Notes: generated from the sequence alone by a model not told the origin. A stretch of 5,417 nt of DNA from Propionivibrio sp. (GCA_003249625.1 QKII01000420.1:1-5417); one strand, 5' to 3'; positions 1 to 5,417 are shown, numbered from the stretch's first letter. Translations and numbers: made by a program.

Positions 1-4
1 AGTG

Positions 5-9
5 TCCTT
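5..9 (-). promoter_or_regulatory. Ribosome binding site for the next gene (probably dctM)
   Basis: On the minus strand the bases after the dctQ stop read AAAAGGACACT up to the window edge. AAGGA is a good Shine-Dalgarno core and lies 4 bases from the end, so a start codon is expected within a few bases outside the window. In TRAP transporter loci the large permease gene dctM normally follows dctQ at this spacing. The identity of the next gene is inferred, not seen. Confidence 0.6.
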
Positions 10-21
10 TTCGCTTAGTGC

Positions 22-582
22 TTAGTGTTTTGCCGACGCGTCGTGGCCGTGGTTGCCACTATGCGAGGCGACTTCGGCAAGCGCCTCTTCCGCTTCGGAG
101 CTCATGGTGTGGGTGAGCTTGCCGGTAATGATGCAGAAGAGGTCGCCAGCCAGAACGAGGATGGCGACGACGCTGAACACAATGCCGACACCGTAGAGCG
201 CACCCAGCGAAATGCCGGAGGCTGGCGCCATGTTGCCCAGGTTGATGATCGTCTGTTGCCAGCTTCCCTCGAGGAACAGCCACATCATCCAGATCATGAG
301 GATGTGCGCGATGGCCAGCAGGATGCGCTGGACGACTGGCGGAAACTTGGTGAGGACGGCATCGAAGCCGAGGTGGCCGTGATCGCGTAACGCAACGAGG
401 CCCGCCGTGTAGGTCATCCACGTCAAACCCCACGAGGACAACTCTTCCGAGACGGTGATGCCGCTGTTGAAGGCGTAGCGCAACACCACGTTGCCGAACA
501 CCATGATGATCATCGCCACCAGACAGAAGGCGGCAAAAAGCTTGAGTACTACAAACAGCCCGTCGAATAATTTTTTCATCAT
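22..582 (-). CDS. dctQ: TRAP transporter small permease (DctQ family)
   Basis: Small membrane subunit of a tripartite ATP-independent periplasmic transporter, which uses an ion gradient and a periplasmic binding protein (DctP) to import organic acids. The 186-residue length is usual for the family. Four hydrophobic segments are visible at about residues 9-32, 48-66, 84-105 and 124-148. The family signature is present: N31-V-V-L-R35 at the end of helix 1, then E46-E47-L-S before helix 2, and a charged RDHGHLGFD stretch at 66-74. The first of two adjacent ATG codons is chosen because an AGGG sequence lies 7 bases upstream of it. The C-terminal tail is hydrophilic and has five histidines in the last 14 residues. 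The gene follows the TIM-barrel gene after 71 bases and precedes a putative dctM. DctP and DctM are not in the window, and the transported substrate cannot be told from this subunit. Confidence 0.93.
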   Translation of the reverse strand: MMKKLFDGLFVVLKLFAAFCLVAMIIMVFGNVVLRYAFNSGITVSEELSSWGLTWMTYTAGLVALRDHGHLGFDAVLTKFPPVVQRILLAIAHILMIWMMWLFLEGSWQQTIINLGNMAPASGISLGALYGVGIVFSVVAILVLAGDLFCIITGKLTHTMSSEAEEALAEVASHSGNHGHDASAKH

Positions 583-653
583 CTTGAGACCCTAACCCTG
601 ATTTCCTCTTGAGGTAACACGTAGAACGCAGTGTTGCGACGACCGTCGCCTAC
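583..653. other. Intergenic spacer with small inverted repeats
   Basis: This 71-base gap between the TIM-barrel gene and dctQ has three short inverted repeats: CCTCTTGAGG at 605-614, AACAC/GTGTT at 616-620 and 631-635, and GCGAC-GACC-GTCGC at 636-649. None is followed by a T-run on the minus strand, so I see no terminator, and I see no convincing promoter. Co-transcription of the two genes is likely. Confidence 0.4.
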
Positions 654-1439
654 TTATGCACGCAGTTCTGCGCCATATAGCTCGGCGTAGCCGAACTCCT
701 TGGCCCGAGCCAGGTGCGGCAACTCGATCGAATAGACGACCTTGGGCAGCTTGTTGAGAATCTCCGCCACCGGCACGCCACCTTCGCCGACGTACAACCG
801 CTCTTCGCGCAAGATCCGCGTCATCTCGGTACGATCTGCTGGAATCTCGCCCTGCGCATCGCACAGATGGGCAAAATGGAACCATTCTTGCGGCAGGCCT
901 TCCAGCGATTCCGGCTTATCCAGTGCGCGGTGGAAATGGTGCACGTCGATCATCAGACCTGCATTCGGGCGATTGGCTGTACGCAGAACGTCGACAGCAC
1001 CTTCCAACGTATTGACCGCTGCTATCGGGACGTACTCCAGGTCAACGGTCATGCCGAACTGCCGGGCCAGATCACAGATCTGTCCGAACTTTTCGATGGC
1101 GTATTCGCGCTTCGGTGTCCAGATGCTGGACAGCACTGCCTTCGCACCCAGTTCAGCTGCGACTTCCATGGCCGGCAAATACTTGGTTGGATACATGTCG
1201 TCATAGACACGGGCCAGCTCGATGTCGTGAACCTTGACCCCGGTGTCAGCCAGCGCACGCTTGGTAGCACGAAGCATTTCGGGGTTGTCGGCCAGTGCGT
1301 AGTTGGGCTCGCCAGGCAGACCCATGTAGATCGGGCGAATACTGACGTAGTCGTAACCGGCACGTGCCGCGACGTAAACCATTTCAGGAGGCGCACAACC
1401 GAGAACCGTCAGATGCGCCAATGAAAACTCCAGAGCCAT
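654..1439 (-). CDS. TIM-barrel sugar phosphate isomerase/epimerase family protein (IolE/AsbF-like)
   Basis: A soluble 261-residue protein of the xylose-isomerase-like TIM-barrel superfamily (AP endonuclease 2 family), which includes hydroxypyruvate isomerase, ketose 3-epimerases, inosose dehydratase IolE and AsbF-type 3-dehydroshikimate dehydratase. The four expected metal ligands at strand ends are visible: E135 (in VDLEYVP), D165 (in MIDVHHFHR), H191 (in HFAHLCDA) and E239 (in YSIELPH). The D-to-H spacing of 26 matches the ketose 3-epimerases as I recall them. Other conserved points are E74 in HDIELARV, H167/H168 and the G-E-G loop at 218-220. The start is firm: GGAGG lies 6 bases before the ATG. 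It sits between a thiamine enzyme and a TRAP transporter gene and near aroD, so a dehydratase or isomerase acting on an alicyclic or sugar-acid intermediate is plausible. The reaction itself cannot be assigned; 3-dehydroshikimate dehydratase is one candidate. Confidence 0.88.
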   Translation of the reverse strand: MALEFSLAHLTVLGCAPPEMVYVAARAGYDYVSIRPIYMGLPGEPNYALADNPEMLRATKRALADTGVKVHDIELARVYDDMYPTKYLPAMEVAAELGAKAVLSSIWTPKREYAIEKFGQICDLARQFGMTVDLEYVPIAAVNTLEGAVDVLRTANRPNAGLMIDVHHFHRALDKPESLEGLPQEWFHFAHLCDAQGEIPADRTEMTRILREERLYVGEGGVPVAEILNKLPKVVYSIELPHLARAKEFGYAELYGAELRA

Positions 1440-1443
1440 TTAC

Positions 1444-1450
1444 TTCCTCC
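1444..1450 (-). promoter_or_regulatory. Strong Shine-Dalgarno of the TIM-barrel gene
   Basis: The minus strand reads GGAGGAA here, with 6 bases between GGAGG and the ATG at 1439. It fixes the start codon. A stable hairpin ends 7 bases upstream, which leaves the site single-stranded in the predicted fold. Confidence 0.85.
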
Positions 1451-1457
1451 AATACCT

Positions 1458-1503
1458 GGCAGCGCTGGGTGCAATGCGGACCACATGCACCTGCGTCGCT
1501 GCC
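1458..1503 (-). repeat. Hairpin just upstream of the TIM-barrel gene's ribosome binding site
   Basis: An imperfect inverted repeat. The outer stem GGCAGCG (1458-1464) pairs with CGCTGCC (1497-1503), 7 base pairs. After an internal loop of 3 and 5 bases, GGTGCA-A-TG (1468-1476) pairs with CATGCACC (1484-1491), 8 base pairs with one bulged base. The apical loop is 7 bases (1477-1483). On the transcript the structure ends 7 bases before the GGAGG. No U-tract follows, so it is not a standard terminator. It may modulate translation or RNA stability. Confidence 0.55.
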
Positions 1504-1524
1504 TGAACCACGTTTAATCAGTCA

Positions 1525-1596
1525 TCGTTGCGGTCCCGGCTTTTCCCGAAACCAGCGTTTCGGGATGCCATAAAGCCGGGACCGGTCCCCCAACGA
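1525..1596 (-). repeat. Long three-tier hairpin (intercistronic, REP-like or RNA element)
   Basis: A long nested inverted repeat begins 24 bases after the thiamine-enzyme stop codon. Tier 1 is TCGTTG (1525-1530) with CAACGA (1591-1596), 6 base pairs. Tier 2 is CGGTCCCGGCTTT (1531-1543) with AAAGCCGGGACCG (1572-1584), 13 perfect pairs. Tier 3 is TCCCGAAAC (1544-1552) with GTTTCGGGA (1557-1565), 9 perfect pairs, closed by a 4-base loop. The left arms are contiguous, while the right arms are separated by two 6-base bulges (1566-1571 and 1585-1590). The right side also contains the perfect palindrome GGGACCGGTCCC (1578-1589). No T-run follows on the minus strand, so a simple Rho-independent terminator is unlikely. 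Candidate roles are 3'-end stabiliser or processing site, attenuator, or a dispersed repeat. Confidence 0.8.
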
Positions 1597-1620
1597 AGAA
1601 ACCCTTACAGCCGAGAAAGC

Positions 1621-3384
1621 TCAGTCCGTCGAGACGTGATGGACCTTTTTGCCCGGAGAGTAGATGTCCATGATGTTCCAGTGACCCGCGGTCGGCGTCG
1701 GGATGTTCTTCATGTAAACATCGATGACCACCGGCTTGTTCATGGCAACCGCCTTCTGCAATGCCGGCAACAGCTCATCCGCCGCATTGACGGTAATACC
1801 GTCAATGCCGTAGGCGCGGGCGATCGCTGCGTAATCCGGCGAGTAGGTTTCTCCGTCAACTTCGAAGACGGTACCGAACGTCGTGTCGTAGTGCGCCTTT
1901 TCGAGGCCGGCGATGGTGCCGAAGGCATGGTTGTTCATGATCACCCAGATCACCGGGATGTTGCTTTCCTTCGCCGTTGCCAGCACAGCCGGGTTCTGTC
2001 CCCAGCCGCCATCACCGACCAGCGCGACAACGACCTTGTCCTTCAGGGCTACCTTGGCGCCCATTGCCGCCGGCGAACCGAAGCCCATCGTGGCGAAACC
2101 GCCCGGGGTGAAGATGGTGCCCGGCTCATACACAGGATACTGTTGGGCCAGACCGTTTTTGTTCCAGCCAACGTCCGTGCAGATGTAGGAATCGCGCGGC
2201 AGAGCCTTGCGCAGATCGGCGAGGATACGTTGGGGCGCCATCGGGAAGTCGTTGCTCTCAACCCATTCCGTGTTGCTCGCCGCAAAAGACTGGCGGTTTG
2301 CAGCCATCTCGGCGACCAGTTCGGGACGCTTGACACCTTCCGGGCACAGGCGCTTGGCTACGCGCAACAGTACCGTCAATGCCTGCTTGAGGTCGGCCAC
2401 TGCGCCGATCGCCACCGGGTAGTTGCGACCGATTTCGGCGGGGTCGATATCGATGTGGATCAACTGTGTCGGCGGGAAGTTGAAGGTGTATTCGGCTTCC
2501 CACGAGCTGCAGTCCGCTTCCGAGAAGCGAGTACCAAGACCGATGATCCAGTCAGCGCCCTTGCATTTCTCGTTGATGAACTTGGTACCCCAGAAGCCGG
2601 TCATGCCAAGGATCAGCGGATGATCATCGGGCAAGGCACCCTTGCCCATCAACGTGTGTGCAACCGGCAACTGCAGGTGCTCGGCGAACTCGCGCATTTC
2701 GGTCATCGCATCGGCGAGCATGATGCCGCCGCCGAGATACATCAGCGGGGTCTTGGCAGCAAGCAGTTGCTTGACGATTTTCTCCGCTGTCTCGTCGTCC
2801 ATCGACGGCTTGGCCAGCGTGCGGGAATTGGTCATGACGCGGTCGAACAGCGCAACGTCGATTTCCTTGGAAAAAATATCCATCGGCACGTCGATAAGGA
2901 CCGGACCCGGGCGGCCACTTTCCGCCAGAATGAACGCCTTTTCCAGGATTTCCGGGAACAGATGAACGGAATCCACACGCCAGACGCGCTTGCAGAACGG
3001 ACGATAGATTTCGCACTGCGACGCGTCAGCATGAAGGTTGACCTCCTGGTGCGGATGCTTGCCGTAGTAGTGCGTCGGAACGTCACCAGCGATGACAACC
3101 ATCGGGATCGAATCGAGCGAGGCATTGGCCACGCCGGTACAGGCGTTGGTCAGGCCAGGGCTCAGGTGCGAGAGGAGAACCGACGCCTTCTTCGTGGCAC
3201 GGGCATAGCCGTCGGCCATGTGCGCGGCGATCTGTTCGTGCCGGGTATTGACGAACTTGAGCTTCTTGCTCTTCGAGAGCGCCGCCAGCACGGCAATGTT
3301 GGTGTGTCCGCAGAGTCCGAAGATATGCTCGACGCCACGCTCCTCGAGATAACGCACCAGTTGATTCGATATCAGGTCTTTCAT
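1621..3384 (-). CDS. Thiamine-diphosphate-dependent enzyme, acetolactate synthase fold (IolD/cyclohexanedione hydrolase-like)
   Basis: A 587-residue ThDP enzyme with the usual three domains. The N-terminal PYR domain is at about 1-170, with catalytic E50 in TRHEQIAAHMADGYAR. The central domain is at about 195-340, with PLMYLGGG, LMGKGALPDDHP and HIDIDPAEIGRN as in acetolactate synthase-type enzymes. The C-terminal PP domain is at about 380-560, with the metal-diphosphate motif starting G457-D-G and ending at N484-N485. Instead of the common Gly-Gly in the first loop it has G26-H27-T-N, and a second histidine, H73, sits in LLSHLSPGLTN. GHT/GHG and the second histidine are features I recall from cyclohexane-1,2-dione hydrolase and, for GHG, IolD. 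Length also fits (about 590). The start is supported by AAGGAG 6 bases upstream. It could still be another carboligase, decarboxylase or acetyltransferase; the ring-opening role is inference. Confidence 0.9.
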   Translation of the reverse strand: MKDLISNQLVRYLEERGVEHIFGLCGHTNIAVLAALSKSKKLKFVNTRHEQIAAHMADGYARATKKASVLLSHLSPGLTNACTGVANASLDSIPMVVIAGDVPTHYYGKHPHQEVNLHADASQCEIYRPFCKRVWRVDSVHLFPEILEKAFILAESGRPGPVLIDVPMDIFSKEIDVALFDRVMTNSRTLAKPSMDDETAEKIVKQLLAAKTPLMYLGGGIMLADAMTEMREFAEHLQLPVAHTLMGKGALPDDHPLILGMTGFWGTKFINEKCKGADWIIGLGTRFSEADCSSWEAEYTFNFPPTQLIHIDIDPAEIGRNYPVAIGAVADLKQALTVLLRVAKRLCPEGVKRPELVAEMAANRQSFAASNTEWVESNDFPMAPQRILADLRKALPRDSYICTDVGWNKNGLAQQYPVYEPGTIFTPGGFATMGFGSPAAMGAKVALKDKVVVALVGDGGWGQNPAVLATAKESNIPVIWVIMNNHAFGTIAGLEKAHYDTTFGTVFEVDGETYSPDYAAIARAYGIDGITVNAADELLPALQKAVAMNKPVVIDVYMKNIPTPTAGHWNIMDIYSPGKKVHHVSTD

Positions 3385-3524
3385 CTGTCACTCCTTCAAT
3401 TGTTGAATAACGACGGTGTTTGCCTTGCCTCCACGGAAGCCTCCCGAACCGTCTTACACTGCTGAACCATCTCGCCTGCAGATCCTTTCCTTCGCTGCAA
3501 ACACCAATTTTTATCCTGATCTTT
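3385..3524. other. Intergenic spacer between aroD and the thiamine-enzyme gene
   Basis: This 140-base gap holds no gene I can support. It has only weak inverted repeats: GACGGT at 3412-3417 with ACCGTC at 3448-3453, and TTCAA-TTG-TTGAA at 3395-3407, which touches the ribosome binding site. I see no clear terminator after aroD and no convincing promoter. Read-through from aroD is therefore possible, but a separate promoter cannot be excluded at this spacing. Confidence 0.4.
3391..3396 (-). promoter_or_regulatory. Shine-Dalgarno of the thiamine-enzyme gene
   Basis: The minus strand reads AAGGAG, six bases before the ATG at 3384. This supports the chosen start, which also places the PYR domain at its usual distance from the N-terminus. 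Confidence 0.8.
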
Positions 3525-4298
3525 TTAACCGCCCTGAACCGCGTGCTGCACGGATGCCAGAACGGGCCGCAACTCCTCGATTGACATCTGCCCCGGCGCG
3601 GAACTGTTTTTGCCGAACCCAAAGGTCACCGACGAACCGAAAATCCAGCCAAAAACCCTTGAAACCGTCCCAACGCCACCCATCGACATGCTGACCAGCG
3701 GAATGCGGCAGACCTTGCTGGCCTTGAGCGTGGCGGAAAGGAGTGCGAGAACGTCGTCTGGCGCCTTGGGCATTACCACCACCTTGGCGATATCCGCTCC
3801 GAGGTTTTCCGCTTCGATGAACCGCCCGGACAAATCCTCGTCAGCCGGGGTGAATTCGTGGTTGTGATACGACATGATCATCACCACACCGTTATCCCTC
3901 GACACTTCACGCAGCATCGCCACGTTGCCCGGTGAATTGCTCATTTCATAGTCGATGATGTCGATGCAGCGACTGACGCACGCCGCCACATACAACTTGA
4001 GGACATCCGCTTCATTGAGGGCACTGAAACCACCGCCCTCGACTATCGTCCGGCACGCAAAGATGACAGGAATATCTCCCACCGCCACCTTTATCTCGCG
4101 CGCCATATCGATGACCGCAGCAATGTCGCCGAAACCATCGAAGAAATCGACACGCCACTCGATCAGATCTGGCGCTTTCGGCAACAAAGCGGCTAGTTCA
4201 TCGAGCACTGCCGCTCGACTCCGACCAACGACGGGGGTACAGATCAACGGCTGGCCCGAGTGGCCAATCGCCTTTCCCCTCACATGAATCCGCTTCAT
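3525..4298 (-). CDS. aroD: Type I 3-dehydroquinate dehydratase
   Basis: A 257-residue class I (Schiff-base) dehydroquinase interconverting 3-dehydroquinate and 3-dehydroshikimate. By comparison with the E. coli enzyme from memory, all key residues are present: E47 and R49 in IEWRVD, R83 and E87 in ACRTIVEGG, the catalytic base H145 in MSYHNHEFTP, the Schiff-base lysine K172 in ADIAKVVVMPK, R214 in TVSRVFG, and S233/Q237 in the lid SAPGQ. Length is normal and the gene looks intact. The ATG at 4298 is chosen because the N-terminus MKRIHVRGKAIG aligns with the family. A TTG at 4328 would add ten unrelated residues. Neither start has a clear Shine-Dalgarno. Its place upstream of a thiamine enzyme, a TIM-barrel protein and a TRAP transporter, away from other shikimate biosynthesis genes, hints at a catabolic role in quinate or shikimate use. 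A biosynthetic role is not excluded. Confidence 0.95.
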   Translation of the reverse strand: MKRIHVRGKAIGHSGQPLICTPVVGRSRAAVLDELAALLPKAPDLIEWRVDFFDGFGDIAAVIDMAREIKVAVGDIPVIFACRTIVEGGGFSALNEADVLKLYVAACVSRCIDIIDYEMSNSPGNVAMLREVSRDNGVVMIMSYHNHEFTPADEDLSGRFIEAENLGADIAKVVVMPKAPDDVLALLSATLKASKVCRIPLVSMSMGGVGTVSRVFGWIFGSSVTFGFGKNSSAPGQMSIEELRPVLASVQHAVQGG

Positions 4299-4717
4299 GA
4301 CTATTTTTGGACTCAGGCAGCGTCGCAAGACGAATCACGACATTGTGCGAACAGCGGCGAAAATGACCGAAGACCATGCCGGTATTGAACCGAGTTTGGC
4401 GAAGAAAGCACATCAGTCAAAGTAGTCATCCCCAGTTCCCATTCAAGCCAATCCAGCGAGAAACGATGTCGCCACGCTTTTTTTTAGGAATACTAGGCGC
4501 TGTCGAAGGGGGCGTCGATCAAGAAAAAGCGCTTTTGCGCGATAAACAAACACATGAGCGCGATTATCGCGCCGAATACTCAAACATAGGGCGGTTGGAG
4601 GTCGGGTTGTTCCTTCGCCCGTCACTCAAGCAGAATGGACGACAAAAGCTCCCCTCTAAACCGGTGTACGGCCGCAGGCGAAACGAAGACAAACGGGAAT
4701 TACAGCAAGGGGCGGTC
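4299..4717. other. Intergenic region, probable control region of the aroD gene set
   Basis: These 419 bases contain no coding region I can support. They hold the GCGCGAT repeat/terminator-like structure described separately and a T8 run on the plus strand at 4478-4485. There is also a small hairpin, CGTC-GCAA-GACG, at 4321-4332, starting 23 bases upstream of aroD. The promoter of aroD and the genes after it should lie here, but no convincing sigma-70 or sigma-54 site is visible. The best weak match on the minus strand is TTGAAT, 16 bases, TACTTT, in roughly 4416-4443. Confidence 0.45.
4521..4572 (-). terminator. Putative terminator of the CorC-like gene, with iterated GCGCGAT
   Basis: On the minus strand GCGCGATAA (4572-4564) can pair over an 18-base loop with TTATCGCGC (4545-4537), 9 base pairs. 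Next comes the compact hairpin GCGC-AAAA-GCGC (4540-4529) followed directly by TTTTTCTT. A short GC stem plus a U-tract about 150 bases after the stop of the CorC-like gene fits a Rho-independent terminator. The small stem is only 4 base pairs, so strength is doubtful. The motif GCGCGAT occurs at 4537-4543 and 4558-4564 and inverted at 4566-4572, so it may instead be a protein binding site. Confidence 0.4.
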
Positions 4718-5417
4718 TCAGGACTCGAGTCGTGAGGAACCAATTTCAGCAGCACTGGCCGGCAACCGCGAAAGCAGCACTTTGTCCACGCGGTTCTTGT
4801 CCATATCGACCACCTCGAAACGACACCCTGTCGTCTCGAAACTGTCGGCGACTGCGGGGATCCTGCCGAGCACATACATAATCAGGCCACCCAGGGTGTT
4901 ATAGGCGTTCTCATCCTCGCCGGGGAACTCATCCTCGATGTCGATTGCTGCCTTGAGGCGCTCTATCGAAACACTGCCGTCGATCAGCCATGAACCGTCT
5001 TCACGCACGACGATATCTTCGTCCACTTCGCCGTCGGACGACGGGACATCGCCAACGATGGATGACAACACGTCAGTCAGGGTAACCAGCCCTTGCAGTT
5101 CCCCGTATTCATCGACTATCAACGCACATTGCTGACGTGCCCTGCGGAAGCTCTCCAGCAGATGTGTCGTAGTCATTCCCTCAGGAACGAACAATGGCGA
5201 TCGCAATGAACGTTCGATATCAAGCGACTCCCCGGCCAATGCAGCCTTGAGAAGATCAGCCGTACGCAAGATTCCGACTATGTGCTCCAGCCCATCGCGG
5301 CATACCACGATACGCGTGTAAGGACTATCGGAAAGACACGTTCTGATTTCCTCGGCCGGCGCATCGAGGTCGAGGACGTAAATGTCATTACGGTGAGTCA
5401 TGATCGCCCCGATACGC
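4718..5417 (-). CDS. CBS-pair/CorC_HlyC domain protein, C-terminal part (partial, YtfL-like)
   Basis: The visible part ends at the TGA at 4718 and runs open to the window edge. The first ATG inside (5401) is not the true start: upstream codons continue the family motif as R-I-G-A-I-M-T-H-R-N-D. Numbering from that Met, a CBS pair spans about 3-117 (VGILRTADLL, then GLVTLTDVLSSIVGD) and a CorC_HlyC domain about 128-217 (DGSWLIDG, NTLGGLIMYVLGRIP, RFEVVDMD, RVDKVLLSR). The missing N-terminus should be a DUF21 (CNNM) or, less likely, TerC membrane domain. CBS pairs usually bind adenine nucleotides and control an ion or solute exporter. The sequence recalls E. coli YtfL (PaeA, linked to polyamine export), but transport specificity is unproven. 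The usual MTPR motif reads MTHR here. It is separated from aroD by 419 bases and is probably functionally unrelated. Confidence 0.9.
   Translation of the reverse strand, partial: RIGAIMTHRNDIYVLDLDAPAEEIRTCLSDSPYTRIVVCRDGLEHIVGILRTADLLKAALAGESLDIERSLRSPLFVPEGMTTTHLLESFRRARQQCALIVDEYGELQGLVTLTDVLSSIVGDVPSSDGEVDEDIVVREDGSWLIDGSVSIERLKAAIDIEDEFPGEDENAYNTLGGLIMYVLGRIPAVADSFETTGCRFEVVDMDKNRVDKVLLSRLPASAAEIGSSRLES

Noticed and set aside
714..1424. A 236-codon plus-strand frame opposite the TIM-barrel gene.
   Set aside because: It is the complement of a well-supported gene and shows no family motif or credible ribosome binding site.
1528..3465. A 645-codon open frame on the plus strand covering the whole thiamine-enzyme gene.
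   Set aside because: It is antisense to a gene with clear domain motifs and a Shine-Dalgarno. Its translation is arginine/histidine/aspartate-rich with no recognisable domain, and it runs through the hairpin region. Such long mirror frames are common in GC-rich codon usage.
4298..4328. The TTG at 4328 as the aroD start.
   Set aside because: The ten added residues do not match the family N-terminus and there is no Shine-Dalgarno, while the ATG at 4298 gives the standard length and N-terminal sequence.
4379..4396. A tRNA T-arm-like GGTTCAATACC on the minus strand, considered as a tRNA remnant or attachment site.
   Set aside because: Only three Watson-Crick pairs support the stem. No anticodon arm, acceptor stem or CCA context is present, and there is no sign of an integrated element nearby.
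4478..4485. A T8 run on the plus strand as a terminator U-tract.
   Set aside because: There is no plus-strand gene upstream, and the only stem before it is a 4-base GCGA/TCGC pair with a 9-base loop.
4376..4735. A 119-codon plus-strand frame in the region between aroD and the CorC-like gene.
   Set aside because: Low-complexity, charged translation without a recognisable domain. It crosses the terminator-like repeats and overlaps the 3' end of the CorC-like gene. I treat the region as non-coding.

Overview
The window is a moderately GC-rich piece of a proteobacterial chromosome. A betaproteobacterium is the best guess from the protein flavour, at low confidence. All five genes lie on the minus strand, so transcription runs from high to low coordinates. 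In that order they are: (1) the C-terminal part of a CBS-pair/CorC_HlyC membrane-associated protein (4718-5417, cut by the window edge); (2) a type I 3-dehydroquinate dehydratase, aroD (3525-4298); (3) a 587-residue thiamine-diphosphate enzyme of the acetolactate synthase fold (1621-3384); (4) a TIM-barrel protein of the sugar phosphate isomerase/epimerase class (654-1439); (5) the small permease subunit of a TRAP transporter, dctQ (22-582). A ribosome binding site at the left edge shows that another gene, most likely the large TRAP permease dctM, starts just outside.

The CorC-like gene is separated from the rest by a 419-base non-coding stretch. That stretch holds a terminator-like, iterated GCGCGAT structure and presumably the promoter of the downstream set. 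The other four genes look like one catabolic locus, with a TRAP importer for an organic acid and three soluble enzymes. AroD interconverts 3-dehydroquinate and 3-dehydroshikimate. The TIM-barrel protein belongs to the superfamily that includes IolE (inosose dehydratase) and the AsbF-type 3-dehydroshikimate dehydratases. The thiamine enzyme carries a Gly-His-Thr motif and a second histidine that I recall from ring-opening diketone hydrolases (IolD, cyclohexane-1,2-dione hydrolase). Together they suggest uptake and breakdown of a quinate/shikimate-like or other alicyclic acid, possibly by hydrolytic ring opening instead of through protocatechuate. This is inference; no substrate can be read from the sequence.

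The second notable item is the 181-base gap between the thiamine enzyme and the TIM-barrel gene. It is almost filled by two strong consecutive hairpins: a three-tier one (6+13+9 base pairs with two 6-base bulges on the same side) and a second one ending just before the ribosome binding site. Neither is followed by a U-tract, so this looks like an intercistronic RNA element or a REP-like repeat, not a simple terminator.
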